A stretch of DNA of 64,000 nucleotides, from NCBI RefSeq assembly GCF_010731895.1, contig NZ_AP022596.1:372001-436000 (forward strand), read 5' to 3'. The translations under genes were made by a program, and so were the position numbers. Under the pieces are notes generated by a model, which saw only the letters and a program-made list of their open reading frames with translations, had not been told where the DNA came from and made no database searches. This DNA is from Mycolicibacterium helvum (GTDB lineage Bacteria > Actinomycetota > Actinomycetes > Mycobacteriales > Mycobacteriaceae). Position 1 is the first letter of the stretch; each line of letters opens with the position of its first letter. Shown piece by piece: positions 33,792 through 43,780 of this stretch.

Positions 33792-34430
33792 TCACGCGTG
33801 AAGGAGCCGGTTGACGAGCTGACTCGAGCCCGGCCCGGACAGCTGGTCAAGTAGCGCCATGCGACCCGAGGCCGCGAGGAGCAGCGCAACCGCCGGACCC
33901 TTCACCAACGGCCCGTCGCCGATGGAAAAGTCGGTATCGGTCGCAGTCAGAGCGAGACCCTTGAGGCGTTCTTTGCCCCCCGACGATCGGTCTCCGAAGA
34001 GATACCCGACCGCCTCTGCAATCCATGTCGTCGAATAGACGTGGTTGATGCCCAACGGGCGCCGGATGTCTTCCCCGTGAACCACGATCTCAATGACGCG
34101 TGTGATCAACGGAAGCGGCGGCGAGACAGCGCAACCCGCGGCGGATCGCAGCGCCGTCAACGACGCTGACGCCTCCCGTTCGCGTGCACGGGCCAGCTGT
34201 CTTTCGACGATTCGATCGACACTGAACCTCGCCCGAACGAACTCCCGAACGAAACCGACGCGCGACAGTTCCGCCGTGGCCGCAAGATGCGCCACGACGT
34301 CACGAACGGCCCAACCGGCACACAATGACGGGGTCTCCCACTCCGCGGTCTCGAGCCCGATCAGGTCCTCAACTAGGGCCCGACGCTCAGCGTGCACCAC
34401 AGGCCAGATAGAAGACTTCGTGCCACCCAC
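33792..34430 (-). CDS. Mycothiol-dependent maleylpyruvate isomerase-like (TIGR03083) protein
   Basis: 212 residues. IWPVVHAERRALVEDLIGLE, then SLCAGWAVRDVVAHLAATAE and IEIVVHGEDIRRPLG, are the N-terminal DinB-like four-helix bundle with the metal-binding His/Glu/His pattern of the mycothiol-dependent maleylpyruvate isomerase superfamily. The C-terminal part (LTATDTDFSIGDGPLVKGPA, ALLLAASGRMALLDQLSG) is the usual second domain. By family it uses mycothiol, which fits an actinobacterium, and may be a thiol S-transferase. Its target is unknown. It stands alone between debris and the MraY gene. Confidence 0.85.
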   Translation of the reverse strand: MGGTKSSIWPVVHAERRALVEDLIGLETAEWETPSLCAGWAVRDVVAHLAATAELSRVGFVREFVRARFSVDRIVERQLARAREREASASLTALRSAAGCAVSPPLPLITRVIEIVVHGEDIRRPLGINHVYSTTWIAEAVGYLFGDRSSGGKERLKGLALTATDTDFSIGDGPLVKGPAVALLLAASGRMALLDQLSGPGSSQLVNRLLHA

Positions 34431-34638
34431 AGTGGCAGCAAATCACACTGACTATCTTGCGTCAGGCCGAGGACAACCAGACACTCGCGCGCGAGCACCA
34501 ACGAATCTGCGGCTGCTCGGCCTACGCCCCTTGACTTTTAACGTAATCAGAGGTCTAGAGAAACGAGACTGATCACAGCTGGCCTCGGCGCAGTGCACGC
34601 GACCCTATGCCGGTGCGCCGCACGCTGACGTGGTGGTT

Positions 34639-35721
34639 TTAGATCCCGGCGGCCGTCAGCCATTCGCTGTAGAAGAGCGCGATCCCGAGCCCGCAGGAGA
34701 TGGCGGCGATCAGCCAGAACCGAATGGTCAATGTCGTTTCCGGCCAGTCCATCAGTTCGAAGTGGTGGTGCAGCGGAGAGTTTCGGAACACCCGTCGGCC
34801 GGTAGTACGGAACGAGATCACTTGGATGACGACCGAGGCCACTTCGGCGACGAATAACGCACCCAGGATGATGGCCAGGGTCTCGGTACGACTGGTTACC
34901 GAGAGCCCGGCGATGATGCCGCCCAGCGCCAAGGAACCGGTGTCGCCCATGATGATCTTGGCGGGTGCGGCGTTCCACCAGAGGAACCCGATGCACGCGC
35001 CGGCCGTCGCGGCGGCGACAAGGGCCAGGTCGAGTGGATCACGGACGTGATAGCACCCAGGTGCGGTGACGATGGCGCATTGGTTTCGGAACTGCCAGAA
35101 CGTGATGAGGACGTAGGCGGCGGCCACCATTGCCATGGCGCCCGCGGCAAGCCCGTCGAGACCGTCAGTGAGGTTGACGGCATTCGACCAGGCAGAGACG
35201 ACCACGATGCAGAGCAGCACGAACAGCACAGGCGGCAGTGTGACCGCAGCGATGTCACGGACGTAGGACAACGCAGTGCTGCCAGGAGTGAGACCGTTGG
35301 CGTTGCGGAATTGCAGCGCGAGAACGCCGAAAAGAATGGCCGCGATGAGTTGGCCCGCGCTCTTGGCTCTCTTGTTCAAGCCGAGGTTGTGGGCGCGCCG
35401 GAGCTTGAGAAAGTCATCGGCAAAGCCGACAGCACCTAGTGCAGTGGCCAATCCGAGGACGAGTAGTCCTGATGCCGTCGGGCCTTCACCTCCGAGCATA
35501 AGCTGGGCAAACAGAGTGCTGGTCAGGTAGCTGGCCCAGATCGCGGTGAGGATTGCCAAGCCACCCATCGTCGGCGTTCCCCGCTTACGTTGGTGACTTT
35601 CCGGGGCCTCGTCACGGATCGGCTGGCCTATCCCGCGTCGGGCGAACACCCGTATCAACACAGGAGTCAGCAGAGCGGCGACCACCAGGGCTACACCCGC
35701 GGCGATAAGTATCGATCTCAT
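34639..35721 (-). CDS. mraY: Phospho-N-acetylmuramoyl-pentapeptide transferase (MraY), stand-alone paralogue
   Basis: 360 residues from the ATG at 35721 ([20 protein letters not shown], matching the start of mycobacterial MraY); a GTG 12 nt upstream is possible. It has about ten membrane segments. All conserved motifs are present: [30 protein letters not shown] and HHHFELMDW, with the catalytic Asp pairs and the HHH loop. MraY links UDP-MurNAc-pentapeptide to undecaprenyl phosphate in the membrane (lipid I). No mur, fts or ddl genes flank it, so this is not the dcw cluster copy. It may be a spare, stress-induced or inhibitor-resistant form. Confidence 0.92.
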   Translation of the reverse strand: MRSILIAAGVALVVAALLTPVLIRVFARRGIGQPIRDEAPESHQRKRGTPTMGGLAILTAIWASYLTSTLFAQLMLGGEGPTASGLLVLGLATALGAVGFADDFLKLRRAHNLGLNKRAKSAGQLIAAILFGVLALQFRNANGLTPGSTALSYVRDIAAVTLPPVLFVLLCIVVVSAWSNAVNLTDGLDGLAAGAMAMVAAAYVLITFWQFRNQCAIVTAPGCYHVRDPLDLALVAAATAGACIGFLWWNAAPAKIIMGDTGSLALGGIIAGLSVTSRTETLAIILGALFVAEVASVVIQVISFRTTGRRVFRNSPLHHHFELMDWPETTLTIRFWLIAAISCGLGIALFYSEWLTAAGI

Positions 35722-35945
35722 AGATCGACACACGTCTCTCGCGCGCAGATCGATCGATCACAGCTGCGCGGCAGCGAACCCCAAGCCTCCACCGAGCCAG
35801 TATGGCGGAGCCCCCTACGTACCGCCCTAAGCGATGTCCGTTGTGTCTCGTTCCAAAAACCAATCTGAGCGGCACATTCCCACCGTTTGGCGCTGGGTCG
35901 CGATGTCTCGTTCCTTGTGTATGGCAACATGATTCAGATCAGGTT

Positions 35946-36234
35946 CAATTGATGCATCATTCCGACCGCGGATCGCAAGTGCCTATCGCTGGCCTACACA
36001 GACCGCCTGCCCGAGCTCGTGATCGCACCCTCGGTTGGATCTCGCGGCGATCGCTACGACAACGCCCTCGCTGAAGCCCTTAATGGCGCCCACAAGACCA
36101 AGCTGTTTACCGCGGCAAACCATCGCGCACCGCCGGCGAAGTCGAGCTTGCGGCCGCAGGGTAGGAGGCCTGGTACAACCAGGAACGCCCTGCAAGAAGT
36201 CCTCGGCTGCATTCAGCTGGCCGAGCAGCAGGCC
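35946..36234 (+). pseudogene. IS3-family transposase (orfB), decayed 3' end
   Basis: Frames in turn read QLMHHSDRGSQ, LAYTDRLPELVIAPSVGSRG, YDNALAEALNGAHKTKLF, EVELAAAG-stop-EAWYNQER and LQEVLGCIQLAEQQA. This is the closing DDE region of an IS3-type transposase in correct order, with at least two frameshifts and one stop (TAG). No terminal inverted repeats or upstream orfA were recognised. It shows that an insertion sequence once sat between mraY and the third LuxR regulator. Confidence 0.75.
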
Positions 36235-36529
36235 GCCCCACCGGCACCTCACACCCCGCAGCCAGCCAACCCCATCCAGGAACAAACCTGGGCCACTTCA
36301 GGGATTGAGTCAACTCACAGCGAACGTGGAGACTGGTGCAGATATCCGGCAGACTGAGGCAACGCCGATTAGGGTGTGACTCGGACAGAACACACCTTGG
36401 CGCCGATTGTTGGGTTCGCTTGCACGCGTGTACTTACCCTCCACCGTCGCATCGAATCAGCAAATGAGCTGCGCTATGGCAAACGCATCCGCACGGTGCG
36501 GCGCCGAAGGAATTCATCCTGGCGCTCAC

Positions 36530-39292
36530 ATGGGTTCGCCGAGCCCTCCGGTGGGACGACGGGATGAGATTGCCGCCGTCAGCGCCCTGCTTACCGCCTC
36601 GGCCGACACCAGCGTGGGGATCGTCATCGAAGGCGAACCCGGCATCGGAAAGACAACAGTTTGGCTGCATGGGCTGCATCTGGCTCGCGCCAACGGATTC
36701 CGAGTACTTGCAGCGCGAGGCGCACCCGCCGAATCGGTGCTGGCCTACGCGGCGCTCGCCGATTTGCTCGCTGACGTCGATCCGGCGCTGTGGGCCGACC
36801 TGCCGGCACCGCAGCGCCACGGGTTGGCGGCGGCCCTGCTGCGAGAACCGGACACCGGAATCGCTGTGGTCGATCAACGGGCCGTCGGCGCGGCACTGCT
36901 GACTTTGGTCGATCGGTTGTCCGCCAAGTCGCCCGTCGTGCTGGCCATCGACGACCTGCAGTGGATCGACGCGTCCAGCATCGCAGCGATCCGCTTCGCC
37001 GTTCGCCGGCTGACCTCTGGGGTGGCAGTGGCGTGCACCCTGCGCAGCGGCGCCGGTGCGGCCGACGCGCGGATAGAGCTCGCCGCCCCGGATGCGTTGA
37101 CTCGAATCCATTTGCAGCCGTTAACTGCCGGCGAGCTGCAGGACGTGCTCGCCGCGCAGCCTATGGGTCGCGTGAGCCGTTCACGGGTGCTACGCATTCA
37201 CCAGCTCTCGGGCGGAAATCCTTTCTATGCCCTGGAATTGGCGCGGGAGGCCGATCAGCACGGCGATAGCACCGATCTCGTGCTGCCCGACAGCCTGACT
37301 GAACTTACCCACGCGCGGATCGGGAGGGTTGAACAGGGTGCCGAGGACGCCCTGCTAGCCATTGCGAGCCTGGCGACGCCGACGTTGCCGGTGGTCGCCG
37401 CGGCCATCGGGGTGACTCCACAGCGTGCCATCGCCATGCTGGAACTTGCCGAAGCTCATAGTGTCGTCGCCATCGATGGAAGCCGCGTTCAGTTCACCCA
37501 TCCTCTACTCGCCCACGCAGTCGCGTCGGCTGTACCCCCGGCGCATCGCCGCGCGATGCATCGGCGACTTGCCGGCGTCGTAACGGCGCCCGAAGTCCGT
37601 GCTCGTCATTTGGCGCTCGCCGACCCGACCGGCGAGCCAGCGACATTGGCCGCACTTGACGACGCCGCCAACATCGCCCGCGCCCGGGGTGCCCCCGCGG
37701 CAGCAGCCGAGTTGCTGGAACTGGCGATCCGACTCGGTGACGGTTCCGCACCTCGACGAATTCGATTGGCACAATGCCTCTTTGCTTCTGGCGACCTTCG
37801 TGAGGCTCGTCGCGTACTCGAGGCGGTGGTTGCCGAGCTGACACCGGGGCCGACTCGCGGCGAAGCTCTGGCGTTGCTGATGTTGGTGCGCCTCCACGAC
37901 GACAGCTTCCTCGAAGCCGCCGAGTTGGGCCGGCGTGCGTTGGCCGACTCCCCAAGTGCCTCGACGCTCCGGGTGCACCTTCTCACGGCGGTGGCATTCG
38001 CCCAATTGAACACCGGTCAAGTCGAATCCGCATTCTCGACAGCCGAGCAAGCAGTCGCCACGGCCCGGCTGCTGTCTCAACAGGAGCCGCTCGGCCGGGC
38101 GTTGGGCATGCGGGCCATGATGCAGTTCATGATCGGCGACGGCTTCGCCGCCACCGATCTGCAGCAGGCATTGGCTCTCGCCGGGCCCGAATCTGATATG
38201 GCTCTGGCCTTTCGGCCCAGCATCCAGAATGCGCTGCTGATGGGCTGGACCGGGCACCTCCAGAGTGCCCGGGATGCCCTGTACCGGGCGGAGCAGAACT
38301 GTGTCGCGCGCGGCGAAGAAGGCGAGCTGATGTTCATCGCCTTCCAACGGACCGTATTCGACATTTGGAGTGCCGAATTGGACCGGGCCGCCGAGACCGC
38401 CGATGAGGCCCTGCATCGCGCTCGCCTCATCGGCGGGGACGCATCGACGTTCATCGCGTCATCGCTGCAGGCCGCGGTCGCGGCTTATCAGGGCCGCATC
38501 GACGACGCCCGTACTCACATCGAGGAGGCGATGGCCGCAGGCCAAGGCAGCGGCTACGTGTTCATGCTGTCCTGGACGGTCGCCATCCACGGATTTTTGG
38601 AACTGTCCCTGGGGAACCATGCCCAAGCGCTCGCGGTGTTGTCACCGCTGATGCCGATGGTGGAACTGATGCCCCGCTGCACCGAGGTGCTCACAACCGG
38701 GTTTCTCCCCGATGCGATCGAAGCGATGATCATCCTCGGTCGACTCGATGAAGCCGAGACGAGGATCGCCGTCCTCGAACGCAACGGTCACCGACTCGAT
38801 CGGCCGTGGGCGCTGGCTGTCGGTGCCCGCTGCCGAGCCATGCTGTTGGCTGCGCGCGGTGAGGTGGGCGCTGCGGCGACGTCGGCTCGTCACGCTCTCA
38901 CGCAGCATGACCGGGTGCCCATGCCTGTCGAACGAGGGCGCACCCTACTCCTGCTCGGCAAGCTCGAACGACGCCTGCGCCATCCGGGCGCCGCTGCGGC
39001 GGCGTTGGGTGAGGCTCTCAGCATCTTCGAGAATGCCGGTATGCCGCTGTGGATCTCACAGGTTCGCACCGAGCTCGACCGTGTCGCGCGCCGCGGTGTC
39101 CACCCGTTCGGGCTGACACCGACCGAGCAGCGTATCGCTGACCTCGCAGCTGGCGGTATGAACAATCGTGACATCGCCTCGACGTTGTTCATCACCAGGA
39201 AAACGGTCGAAGTCAACCTCACCCGCATCTACCGCAAACTTGGGATTCACTCCCGCAGCGAGCTCTACCACGTCATCGCGGTGGACCCGTAG
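36530..39292 (+). CDS. Large ATP-binding LuxR-family transcriptional regulator, third copy
   Basis: 920 residues from the ATG at 36530 (MGSPSPPVGRRDEIAAVSAL), chosen because family members begin just before the GRRDE motif; in-frame starts at 36464 and 36407 exist without ribosome-binding sites. Walker A GEPGIGKTTVWL near 35-46, Walker B VVLAIDDLQWID near 140, a long helical repeat region and a C-terminal LuxR HTH (GLTPTEQRIADLAAGGMNNR, then TRKTVEVNLTRIYRKLGI). Less similar to the other two giant regulators than they are to each other. It precedes a secreted VCBS/YVTN gene by 155 nt, a possible target. Confidence 0.9.
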   Translation: MGSPSPPVGRRDEIAAVSALLTASADTSVGIVIEGEPGIGKTTVWLHGLHLARANGFRVLAARGAPAESVLAYAALADLLADVDPALWADLPAPQRHGLAAALLREPDTGIAVVDQRAVGAALLTLVDRLSAKSPVVLAIDDLQWIDASSIAAIRFAVRRLTSGVAVACTLRSGAGAADARIELAAPDALTRIHLQPLTAGELQDVLAAQPMGRVSRSRVLRIHQLSGGNPFYALELAREADQHGDSTDLVLPDSLTELTHARIGRVEQGAEDALLAIASLATPTLPVVAAAIGVTPQRAIAMLELAEAHSVVAIDGSRVQFTHPLLAHAVASAVPPAHRRAMHRRLAGVVTAPEVRARHLALADPTGEPATLAALDDAANIARARGAPAAAAELLELAIRLGDGSAPRRIRLAQCLFASGDLREARRVLEAVVAELTPGPTRGEALALLMLVRLHDDSFLEAAELGRRALADSPSASTLRVHLLTAVAFAQLNTGQVESAFSTAEQAVATARLLSQQEPLGRALGMRAMMQFMIGDGFAATDLQQALALAGPESDMALAFRPSIQNALLMGWTGHLQSARDALYRAEQNCVARGEEGELMFIAFQRTVFDIWSAELDRAAETADEALHRARLIGGDASTFIASSLQAAVAAYQGRIDDARTHIEEAMAAGQGSGYVFMLSWTVAIHGFLELSLGNHAQALAVLSPLMPMVELMPRCTEVLTTGFLPDAIEAMIILGRLDEAETRIAVLERNGHRLDRPWALAVGARCRAMLLAARGEVGAAATSARHALTQHDRVPMPVERGRTLLLLGKLERRLRHPGAAAAALGEALSIFENAGMPLWISQVRTELDRVARRGVHPFGLTPTEQRIADLAAGGMNNRDIASTLFITRKTVEVNLTRIYRKLGIHSRSELYHVIAVDP

Positions 39293-39447
39293 TCATGTCC
39301 GTGACCGGGGTAGCGGAAGTTCAGATTGTAGTAATTTCCCAGATGTAGCCGACCTCTCCGCATGGCTAGGGTCATCCCGACAGATCCGAGCGGGGGCGGA
39401 CTGTTGTTGATGGCTTCGCCTCGCCAACAGCGCCGAAGGACATCGAC

Positions 39448-41937
39448 ATGGCCGCACGATCCCGTGCCAACCGAGGCAAACCCCGTCATCGCCCCGCAAA
39501 AACACGTTCCGTTGCCACCTGGCTACGGGCGGGCTCTGTTGCGGTCGGGCTCGGTGCCGCCATGGCTGTCGGACAGGGCGTCGCTAGTGCCGACACCGCA
39601 TCAGCAGCACCCGGCGGTACCGCCCACCGCCCCGAGGGGCCGTCGGCCACGACCGGCACCCGCGCGGCCGACCTTCAGCGCAACCGGCACGCAGCCGCCA
39701 CCGGCGGGTACGTCGCCCACCAAATCGCTGACGCTTCGATCGCACCCACGCCGGCGGCCACGCAATCACCCCTCCACCGGCCAGCCACAGCGCCCGTCTT
39801 CGCGGTCGCCGCTGTCAGTCCGACAGCCGACACGACCGGTCGCATCACTGTCGCCTCCCTGACGCCGGCCGCCGCCTACCCAGCACCCGTGACTGCCCCG
39901 GTCACCCTCGCCGGGATCGTCTCCGACGTTCTGAGTTGGACGGGACTGTCTGCCTTGGCCCATCAGCTGCCCATTCCGGCGCTGCCAGTCCCCGAGCCGC
40001 TGGCCGCCGCATGGACCGCCGTGCGGGAAATTGAATACCGCATCAACAATCGCTACCCCAGCGCCAAACCCACCATCACCGCCGAAGATCCGAAAACCGG
40101 TGTCGTCACCGGAAGTCTCAACGCCACCGACCCCGACGGCGACCAAATCACCTACACCGTGACCACCCAGCCCGCAAAGGGCACTGTCACAGTCAACGAG
40201 GACGGATCGTTCAGCTACACGCCAGACGCAGCCGAGGCCGCCAGCGGTGGAACCGACATATTCCGCGTCAAGGTCAGCGACGCCAACGCCGCCAATCCTG
40301 CCGCCATCCACGGGTTGCTCGGCCTGCTCGGCGTGACTTCAGAGCCGACTGTCGCGGTCCGCCTGACCGTCACCGCCGTCGGCGCCCCCGCCACCACCGT
40401 GACGGTCAACGCCACCGCCGGCACCCCCGATCCCCATACCGGGGTCACCATCATCACCGTCATCAGCAGCGATTCGGCCGGCAATCCGGTGACCTACACG
40501 GCCACGAGTCTGCAGGGAACGGTTAGCCCGAGCCCCACCCAGGCCAGCACCCTGACCTTCACCCCCGGCGCGGGATACACCCCGGCCGACGTCGTCACCG
40601 ACCCCGGCCACGCCACCGACACCATCACGATCACCGCCACTGATACCGCCGGCGCAACCTCGGCGGCGGTCGTCACTATCACTCAGACGGCACTGGCCGA
40701 CACCCCTGTCGCCGGTACGCCCACCGTGGGAACGCCAGCCACTGATACCGGAACTGTTACCGGCACAGCCAATTTCACCGACCCAGCAGGACGCACGCTG
40801 ACCTACAGCATCACTTCCAGCCCCAGCCTGGGAACGCTCAGCCTCACCGGGAACGGCGGCTTCTCCTACACGCCGACGACCACAGCGCGGACCAACGCCG
40901 CCTCCGGCGGCCCCACGACCGATACCTTCACCGTGACCGCCACCAACGCGACCGGCGCCTCGGCGAACGAAACCGTCAGCGTGCCAATCAGTCCCACGGC
41001 AAGCAGCACCGGTCCGATCAAAATAACCGTCGGCACGAACCCCGAACAACTTGCGATCTCGCCCGATGGTGCGCATCTTTATGTGACCAACAACGGCAGC
41101 AAGTCGGTGTCGGTCATCGACACAGCCACCAACACCGTCGCCACCACCATCGCGGTCGGCAACTCCCCCACCGCAATCAAAATGGCTCCGGACGGAAAAC
41201 ACGTCTACGTCACAAACTTCGACGACGGCACCATCTCGGTGATCAGTACCGCCACTAACACCGTCACCGCCACCGTCACCGTCGGCGGCAACCCGGAGGG
41301 ACTTGCGATAAGCGCCGACGGCAGCACCCTCGACGTCGCCATCGACGGCAACAACATCACCCAGGCCGCAGTGACACAGATCAACACCGCCACCAACACG
41401 GTCAGCACCACCACCCTACTCGGTGACGGCGAGACCATCCGACCCAGTGGCGTCGCCAGCGTCGGTGGAACTCTGTACGTAACCGACTACAGCTCCAACT
41501 ACATGTTCGTCATCCCCAGCCCGGGAACCCTGACCGGAGCGACCCGGATCTACGTCGGTGGCCAAGCCGTCGACCAGGTCAATCCACTAGACCCGGTCCT
41601 CAGCTCCGACGGCACAACGCTTTACGTCGCAGAGCGATTCGTCCCGAACATCGGACCGGCGATCGCAGTCGTCGACCTGTCCTCCGCGACCACCACGCAG
41701 CACATACACATTCCGGCCGCAGTGCAGGAGATCGTCAAAAGCCCCGACGGCGGCTCGCTGTTCATCACCAATGGCGGCAACACGGTATCGAAACTGGACC
41801 TCGCTACCGGCGCGGTCACCACTGTGGCGACCTATGACGACGGCGCTGGCACGGGGATCGCCGTCAGCCCCGACGGCACCCACCTCTACGCCACCAACTA
41901 TGGGAACGGCACCGTCGAGGTCACCGCGCTCTCGTAA
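39448..41937 (+). CDS. Secreted VCBS/Ig-like and YVTN beta-propeller protein
   Basis: 829 residues, GAAGGA 8 nt before the ATG. A long basic leader with a hydrophobic core (SVATWLRAGSVAVGLGAAMA) ending ASAD is the mycobacterial Sec/Tat-type export signal. Residues ~190-300 carry a VCBS/cadherin-like unit (GSLNATDPDGDQITYTVTTQ, DGSFSYTPDAAE), with two further Ig-like repeats to ~510. The C-terminal ~300 residues repeat VTVGGNPEGLAISADGS and VIDTATNTVATTIAVGNSP, the YVTN-type beta-propeller blades. Such proteins are exported adhesins or cell-surface scaffolds; no catalytic site is visible. Confidence 0.88.
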   Translation: MAARSRANRGKPRHRPAKTRSVATWLRAGSVAVGLGAAMAVGQGVASADTASAAPGGTAHRPEGPSATTGTRAADLQRNRHAAATGGYVAHQIADASIAPTPAATQSPLHRPATAPVFAVAAVSPTADTTGRITVASLTPAAAYPAPVTAPVTLAGIVSDVLSWTGLSALAHQLPIPALPVPEPLAAAWTAVREIEYRINNRYPSAKPTITAEDPKTGVVTGSLNATDPDGDQITYTVTTQPAKGTVTVNEDGSFSYTPDAAEAASGGTDIFRVKVSDANAANPAAIHGLLGLLGVTSEPTVAVRLTVTAVGAPATTVTVNATAGTPDPHTGVTIITVISSDSAGNPVTYTATSLQGTVSPSPTQASTLTFTPGAGYTPADVVTDPGHATDTITITATDTAGATSAAVVTITQTALADTPVAGTPTVGTPATDTGTVTGTANFTDPAGRTLTYSITSSPSLGTLSLTGNGGFSYTPTTTARTNAASGGPTTDTFTVTATNATGASANETVSVPISPTASSTGPIKITVGTNPEQLAISPDGAHLYVTNNGSKSVSVIDTATNTVATTIAVGNSPTAIKMAPDGKHVYVTNFDDGTISVISTATNTVTATVTVGGNPEGLAISADGSTLDVAIDGNNITQAAVTQINTATNTVSTTTLLGDGETIRPSGVASVGGTLYVTDYSSNYMFVIPSPGTLTGATRIYVGGQAVDQVNPLDPVLSSDGTTLYVAERFVPNIGPAIAVVDLSSATTTQHIHIPAAVQEIVKSPDGGSLFITNGGNTVSKLDLATGAVTTVATYDDGAGTGIAVSPDGTHLYATNYGNGTVEVTALS

Positions 41938-42142
41938 CCCACGATGCACAGTTGGCTCATGAGTGCCGTAAAAGGCCCTCCCAGTTCGGCAGCTGACCTT
42001 GAAGCCATGACTTTTACTGTTCCGGTGTCACCGAAAGAACTCGGCACCTGAGCTGAAGAACCCGACGGTGCGATGAAGAACGGGCCGCGCTGCAGCGCCT
42101 GAATCGCATCGCCAGATCGTCTGCCCGACATACGCCACCGAG

Positions 42143-42460
42143 TCACGTGGTGGACAGGTAGGCGGCGATGCCACGGACGACGGCGGCGGCGTACGCGGCC
42201 TGTCCCTGCTGGCTGGTCAGTACGTTCGCGTCGCCCAGGTGTTTCATGTTGCCCATTTCAATCAGGATCGAGGGATAGGCCGCCAGGTTGAGCCCAGCCA
42301 GATCGGCACGCCCGTACAGGCCGTCGCTGCCGCGATAGGTGGAGGGTTGCATGCCTGACGCGACAAGCTGGTCGCGCATGGTGCGGGCGAAGGTCACCGC
42401 CGGCGGGGCCAGCGTCGTCGCGCTGATGCGCGGTGAGGCGTATCTGACGGATATCCCCAC
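42143..42460 (-). pseudogene. N-acetylmuramoyl-L-alanine amidase (Rv3717-like), C-terminal fragment
   Basis: 105 codons. VTFARTMRDQLVASGMQPST, RADLAGLNLAAYPSILIEMG and AAYAAAVVRGIAAYLS are the last part of an amidase_3 enzyme of the mycobacterial Ami1 type, including the catalytic-region Glu (LIEMGN). The zinc ligands of the N-terminal half (His, Glu, His) are absent: upstream the frame is only a short unrelated lead and a stop. The gene has lost its first half, so no working enzyme is expected. Confidence 0.7.
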
Positions 42461-42565
42461 GTCTTAGCGCACAGTCAATTCCCAGGGAACCGCGCGAACC
42501 GTTGCGCCGACCATTGGATGTGGGAACCAAACTCCCACTGTCCCAGGGAAGGCCAGCGAACCGAT

Positions 42566-43255
42566 ATGAGAACCAACAGCATCACCGCCAAGGCCGCGCA
42601 CGTCGTCGTGTGCGTTTCGGCTCTGAGCGTCGTCGCTGCAATGGCCGCGGCACCTGCGTGGGCACACGTTCACGTCGATGCCGATCACACCACCCCCGGT
42701 GAGGACGCCATCCTGGCATTTGAAGTCCCCAACGAGTCTGACAAGGGAGCGTCCACGTCTGAAGTGACTGTCGCCCTTCCCGATCTGACCGAGGTCAGCG
42801 CCGAACAGATCCCGGGCTGGGCGGCTCGCCTGGACCGCAACGTGGCGGCAGGCACCGTCAAATCCATCACCTGGACTGCGGCACCCGGCGCCGGCATCGC
42901 GCCCGACCAGTTCGTTCTGTTCCGGGTGGCGGCCACGCTGCCCACCGGCGCCAGCGCCTCCTTCCCCACCACCCAGACCTATAGCGACGGCACCGTCGTG
43001 CACTGGGATCAGCCCACTCCGGCAGGGGGCACCGAACCCGAACACCCCGTTCCCATATTGACTCTGGGGACCACACCACACGAGGCCGCAGACCAGCCGT
43101 CGGCCACCGTATCGGCGAGCCCTGCCCCCGCAGCACCGGCGGCGTCGGCGTCGGCGCCCGCCTCGGACAACACCTCACGCTGGCTGGCCGGGGCCGCCCT
43201 CGTAATCGCCGCGGCAAGCGTGGCCATCACCTTGGTGACGCGGCGACGGTCATGA
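42566..43255 (+). CDS. YcnI-like (DUF1775) copper-binding exported protein
   Basis: 229 residues from the ATG at 42566; the longer frame from 42518 is unlikely. A signal peptide ends PAWAH, and mature His1-Val-His starts the DUF1775 domain (HVHVDADHTTPGEDAILAFE), whose N-terminal His and first Glu are the usual copper ligands. FEVPNESDKGASTSEVTVAL and TYSDGTVVHWDQP follow as in YcnI. The C-terminus has an Ala/Pro/Ser linker and a membrane anchor (LAGAALVIAAASVAITLVTR) with an RRRS tail. It is coupled to the CopC-like gene by an ATGA overlap. Likely function: copper handling at the cell surface. Confidence 0.9.
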   Translation: MRTNSITAKAAHVVVCVSALSVVAAMAAAPAWAHVHVDADHTTPGEDAILAFEVPNESDKGASTSEVTVALPDLTEVSAEQIPGWAARLDRNVAAGTVKSITWTAAPGAGIAPDQFVLFRVAATLPTGASASFPTTQTYSDGTVVHWDQPTPAGGTEPEHPVPILTLGTTPHEAADQPSATVSASPAPAAPAASASAPASDNTSRWLAGAALVIAAASVAITLVTRRRS

Positions 43256-43749
43256 AGGCGGCGGCGGTGTTCGCAGCGTTCTGCATCATTGCGCTCGCCG
43301 GTGCGCCCGCAGCGTCAGCGCACGCCGTGCGCATCGCCACCGACCCGGCCGTCGACGCCGTACTCACCACGGGCCCCGTCCAAGTCAGCGCCACGTTCAA
43401 CGAACGTCTCCAGACGACGTTCTCCGCGATGACCGTCGTGGGACCCGACGGGAACCTGTGGTCCACCGGGCAACCTCATCTACAGGGCGCCATCATTTCC
43501 GTCGATGTCCTGCCCCTCGGTCCGGTCGGCACCTACACCGTCAACTATCGCGTCACCTCCGCCGACGGACACGTCGTCTCCGGATCATGGCCATTCCATC
43601 TCAGCACCGCCGGCACAGGCCGACCCGGACCATCCGCCTCTTCGCCTTCTACTGCCTCCCAAGGGATTCCGATATGGCCCTTCTTCCTCGCCGCAGCGGT
43701 GGCCTTGCTCGGGGGCGCAGGATGGTGGGCACTGCGACGGCGAAACTGA
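43252..43749 (+). CDS. CopC-domain copper resistance protein
   Basis: 165 residues overlapping the YcnI stop (ATGA). A signal peptide (MKAAAVFAAFCIIALAGAPA) ends SAHA, leaving His as a mature N-terminal copper ligand. The CopC fold is seen in VRIATDPAVDAVLTTGPVQV, ATFNERLQTTFSAMTVVGPD and TVNYRVTSADGHVVSGSWPF, with a His (DGHVVSG) ligand. A Pro/Ser linker leads to a C-terminal membrane anchor (WPFFLAAAVALLGGAGWWAL). It probably delivers or binds copper with the YcnI partner; no CopD permease is in the window. Confidence 0.9.
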   Translation: MKAAAVFAAFCIIALAGAPAASAHAVRIATDPAVDAVLTTGPVQVSATFNERLQTTFSAMTVVGPDGNLWSTGQPHLQGAIISVDVLPLGPVGTYTVNYRVTSADGHVVSGSWPFHLSTAGTGRPGPSASSPSTASQGIPIWPFFLAAAVALLGGAGWWALRRRN

Positions 43750-43780
43750 CTTCAGTCAGGAGCTACATGGTGTTCGGCTG

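Noticed and set aside
41938..42142. Terminator after the VCBS/YVTN gene
   Set aside because: I found no convincing stem-loop in the spacer.
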